From the NCBI GenBank assembly GCA_020436935.1, contig JAGQWX010000023.1:1-64000 (forward strand): a stretch of 64,000 nt of DNA, in the 5' to 3' direction. A model generated the notes under the pieces. The model saw nothing but the letters and a program-made list of their open reading frames with translations. It did not search any database and was not told the DNA's origin. This DNA comes from Saprospiraceae bacterium (GTDB taxonomy: Bacteria > Bacteroidota > Bacteroidia > Chitinophagales > Saprospiraceae). The translations under genes were made by a program, and so were the position numbers. The stretch's first letter is position 1. Each line of letters starts with the position of its first letter. Positions 63,255 through 64,000 of the stretch are shown here, piece by piece.

Positions 63255-64000
63255 ATGAAAAAAATCAGAATAGGAAGTGGTGCAGGTTATGGTGGGGATC
63301 GACTTGATCCGGCCATAAAGTTGATGCAATCTGCTGAGCTCGATTATATAGGATTTGAATGTCTGGCAGAGCGTACCATCGCATTGGCCCAAAAAGAAAA
63401 ACTCAGGGACCCGGCGAAGGGCTACAATCATCTGCTGGAATATCGCATGGAAAAAGTGTTGTCACTGGCATTTCAAAATAAAATCAAGGTCATCACCAAT
63501 ATGGGCGCCGCCAATCCTGTCGCCGCTGCAAGTGTGGTCAAAGAGATGGCCATGAAAATGGGTCTTAAGGGCTTAAAAATTGCAGCTGTCACGGGTGATG
63601 ATGTCTTTGAAATCGTGAAAACTATGCCAGATCTTCCCATTTTGGAAAATGGTTTGGCCATTGGTACCATGTTGGATAAGATGGTTTCTGCCAATGCCTA
63701 CCTTGGAGTAGGAGGGATTGTAGAGGCGCTGCGTCAAGGAGCAGACATCATTATTACTGGAAGAGTAGCTGATCCCGCATTATTTCTTGCTCCCATGGTA
63801 TTTGAATTCGGCTGGTCAGAAAGTGATTACGAACTCCTGGGAAAGGGAACGATGGTCGGACATTTGCTGGAGTGTGCGGGTCAGGTGTGCGGTGGTTATT
63901 TTGCCGATGGTCATCAGAAGCAAGTGCCTGATTTGTGGGACCTGGGCTTTCCGTTTGTAGAAATCGATGAAAGTGGCTTTGGACATATTACCAAAGTAAG
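63255..64000 (+). CDS. AtuA-family (DUF1446) protein, cut by the window end
   Basis: The first 248 residues of a longer protein. It begins MKKIRIGSGAGYGGDRLDPA and contains ITNMGAANPVAAASVV, IAAVTGDDVFE and IIITGRVADPALFLAP, which are hallmarks of AtuA/DUF1446. The family was named for terpene use in Pseudomonas, but many members sit next to CitMHS transporters, where the pathway is not established. The full family is about 450-600 residues; the second half and any partner (often a small AtuA-C-like protein) lie outside the window. Confidence 0.88.
   Translation, partial: MKKIRIGSGAGYGGDRLDPAIKLMQSAELDYIGFECLAERTIALAQKEKLRDPAKGYNHLLEYRMEKVLSLAFQNKIKVITNMGAANPVAAASVVKEMAMKMGLKGLKIAAVTGDDVFEIVKTMPDLPILENGLAIGTMLDKMVSANAYLGVGGIVEALRQGADIIITGRVADPALFLAPMVFEFGWSESDYELLGKGTMVGHLLECAGQVCGGYFADGHQKQVPDLWDLGFPFVEIDESGFGHITKV

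Overview
The window reads as chromosomal DNA of a member of the Bacteroidota, most likely a marine or sludge-type lineage near Saprospiria/Chitinophagia (inference). Evidence: OmpA/TPR/PD40 lipoproteins, carboxypeptidase-regulatory-domain TonB receptors, a split transketolase, the rplM-rpsI-rpsB-tsf order, DUF6495, and repeated examples of the Bacteroidota promoter pattern TTG-N19..21-TAnnTTTG (rplM, pyrH, HU, smc, tetR). Shine-Dalgarno sequences are mostly absent, as expected for this phylum.

Layout. 0-9 kb: a GH43-type glycosidase, a 1.1 kb repeat-filled gap, prfA, a palindrome-rich gap, a DUF1080 lipoprotein, a fibronectin-III lipoprotein, a TerC-family membrane protein and tRNA-Gln. 9-25 kb: an OmpA lipoprotein overlapping an NhaC antiporter, a DUF6495 protein, a TonB-dependent receptor, a hydrolase, pyrG with an overlapping SpoU methyltransferase, a PhyH oxygenase, split transketolase, HU and a DUF937-OmpA protein. 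25-37 kb: a Dna2-like nuclease-helicase, smc, a four-gene signalling operon (lipoprotein, polytopic membrane protein, histidine kinase, LuxR-type regulator), a secreted protein and a patatin. 37-43 kb: an ACP-phosphodiesterase-like gene, a 1.45 kb repeat array, then rplM-rpsI-rpsB-tsf and pyrH. 43-52.6 kb: an M48 protease, a second TonB receptor, and a short KdpD-like kinase, KdpE-like regulator and TrkH potassium transporter. 52.6-60 kb: a complete TetR-controlled YbhGFSR-like drug exporter with its own TolC. 60.9-64 kb: a tight esterase, CitMHS transporter, AtuA-family operon cut by the window end.

No phage, insertion sequence, CRISPR array or recognised defence island was found. The most unusual content is non-coding. 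(1) A 17-bp box, TTTATA-N5-TTTATA, lies exactly 10 bp upstream of the -7 element both of the KdpD-like kinase gene and of trkH, which predicts a Kdp-type regulon rewired to a Trk transporter. (2) Two near-identical palindromes flank tetR and predict control of itself and of the exporter. (3) Intergenic DNA is full of unrelated but uniformly seven-base degenerate tandem repeats and several dispersed element families, one of which splits the exporter operon. (4) A cluster of long near-perfect palindromes follows prfA.
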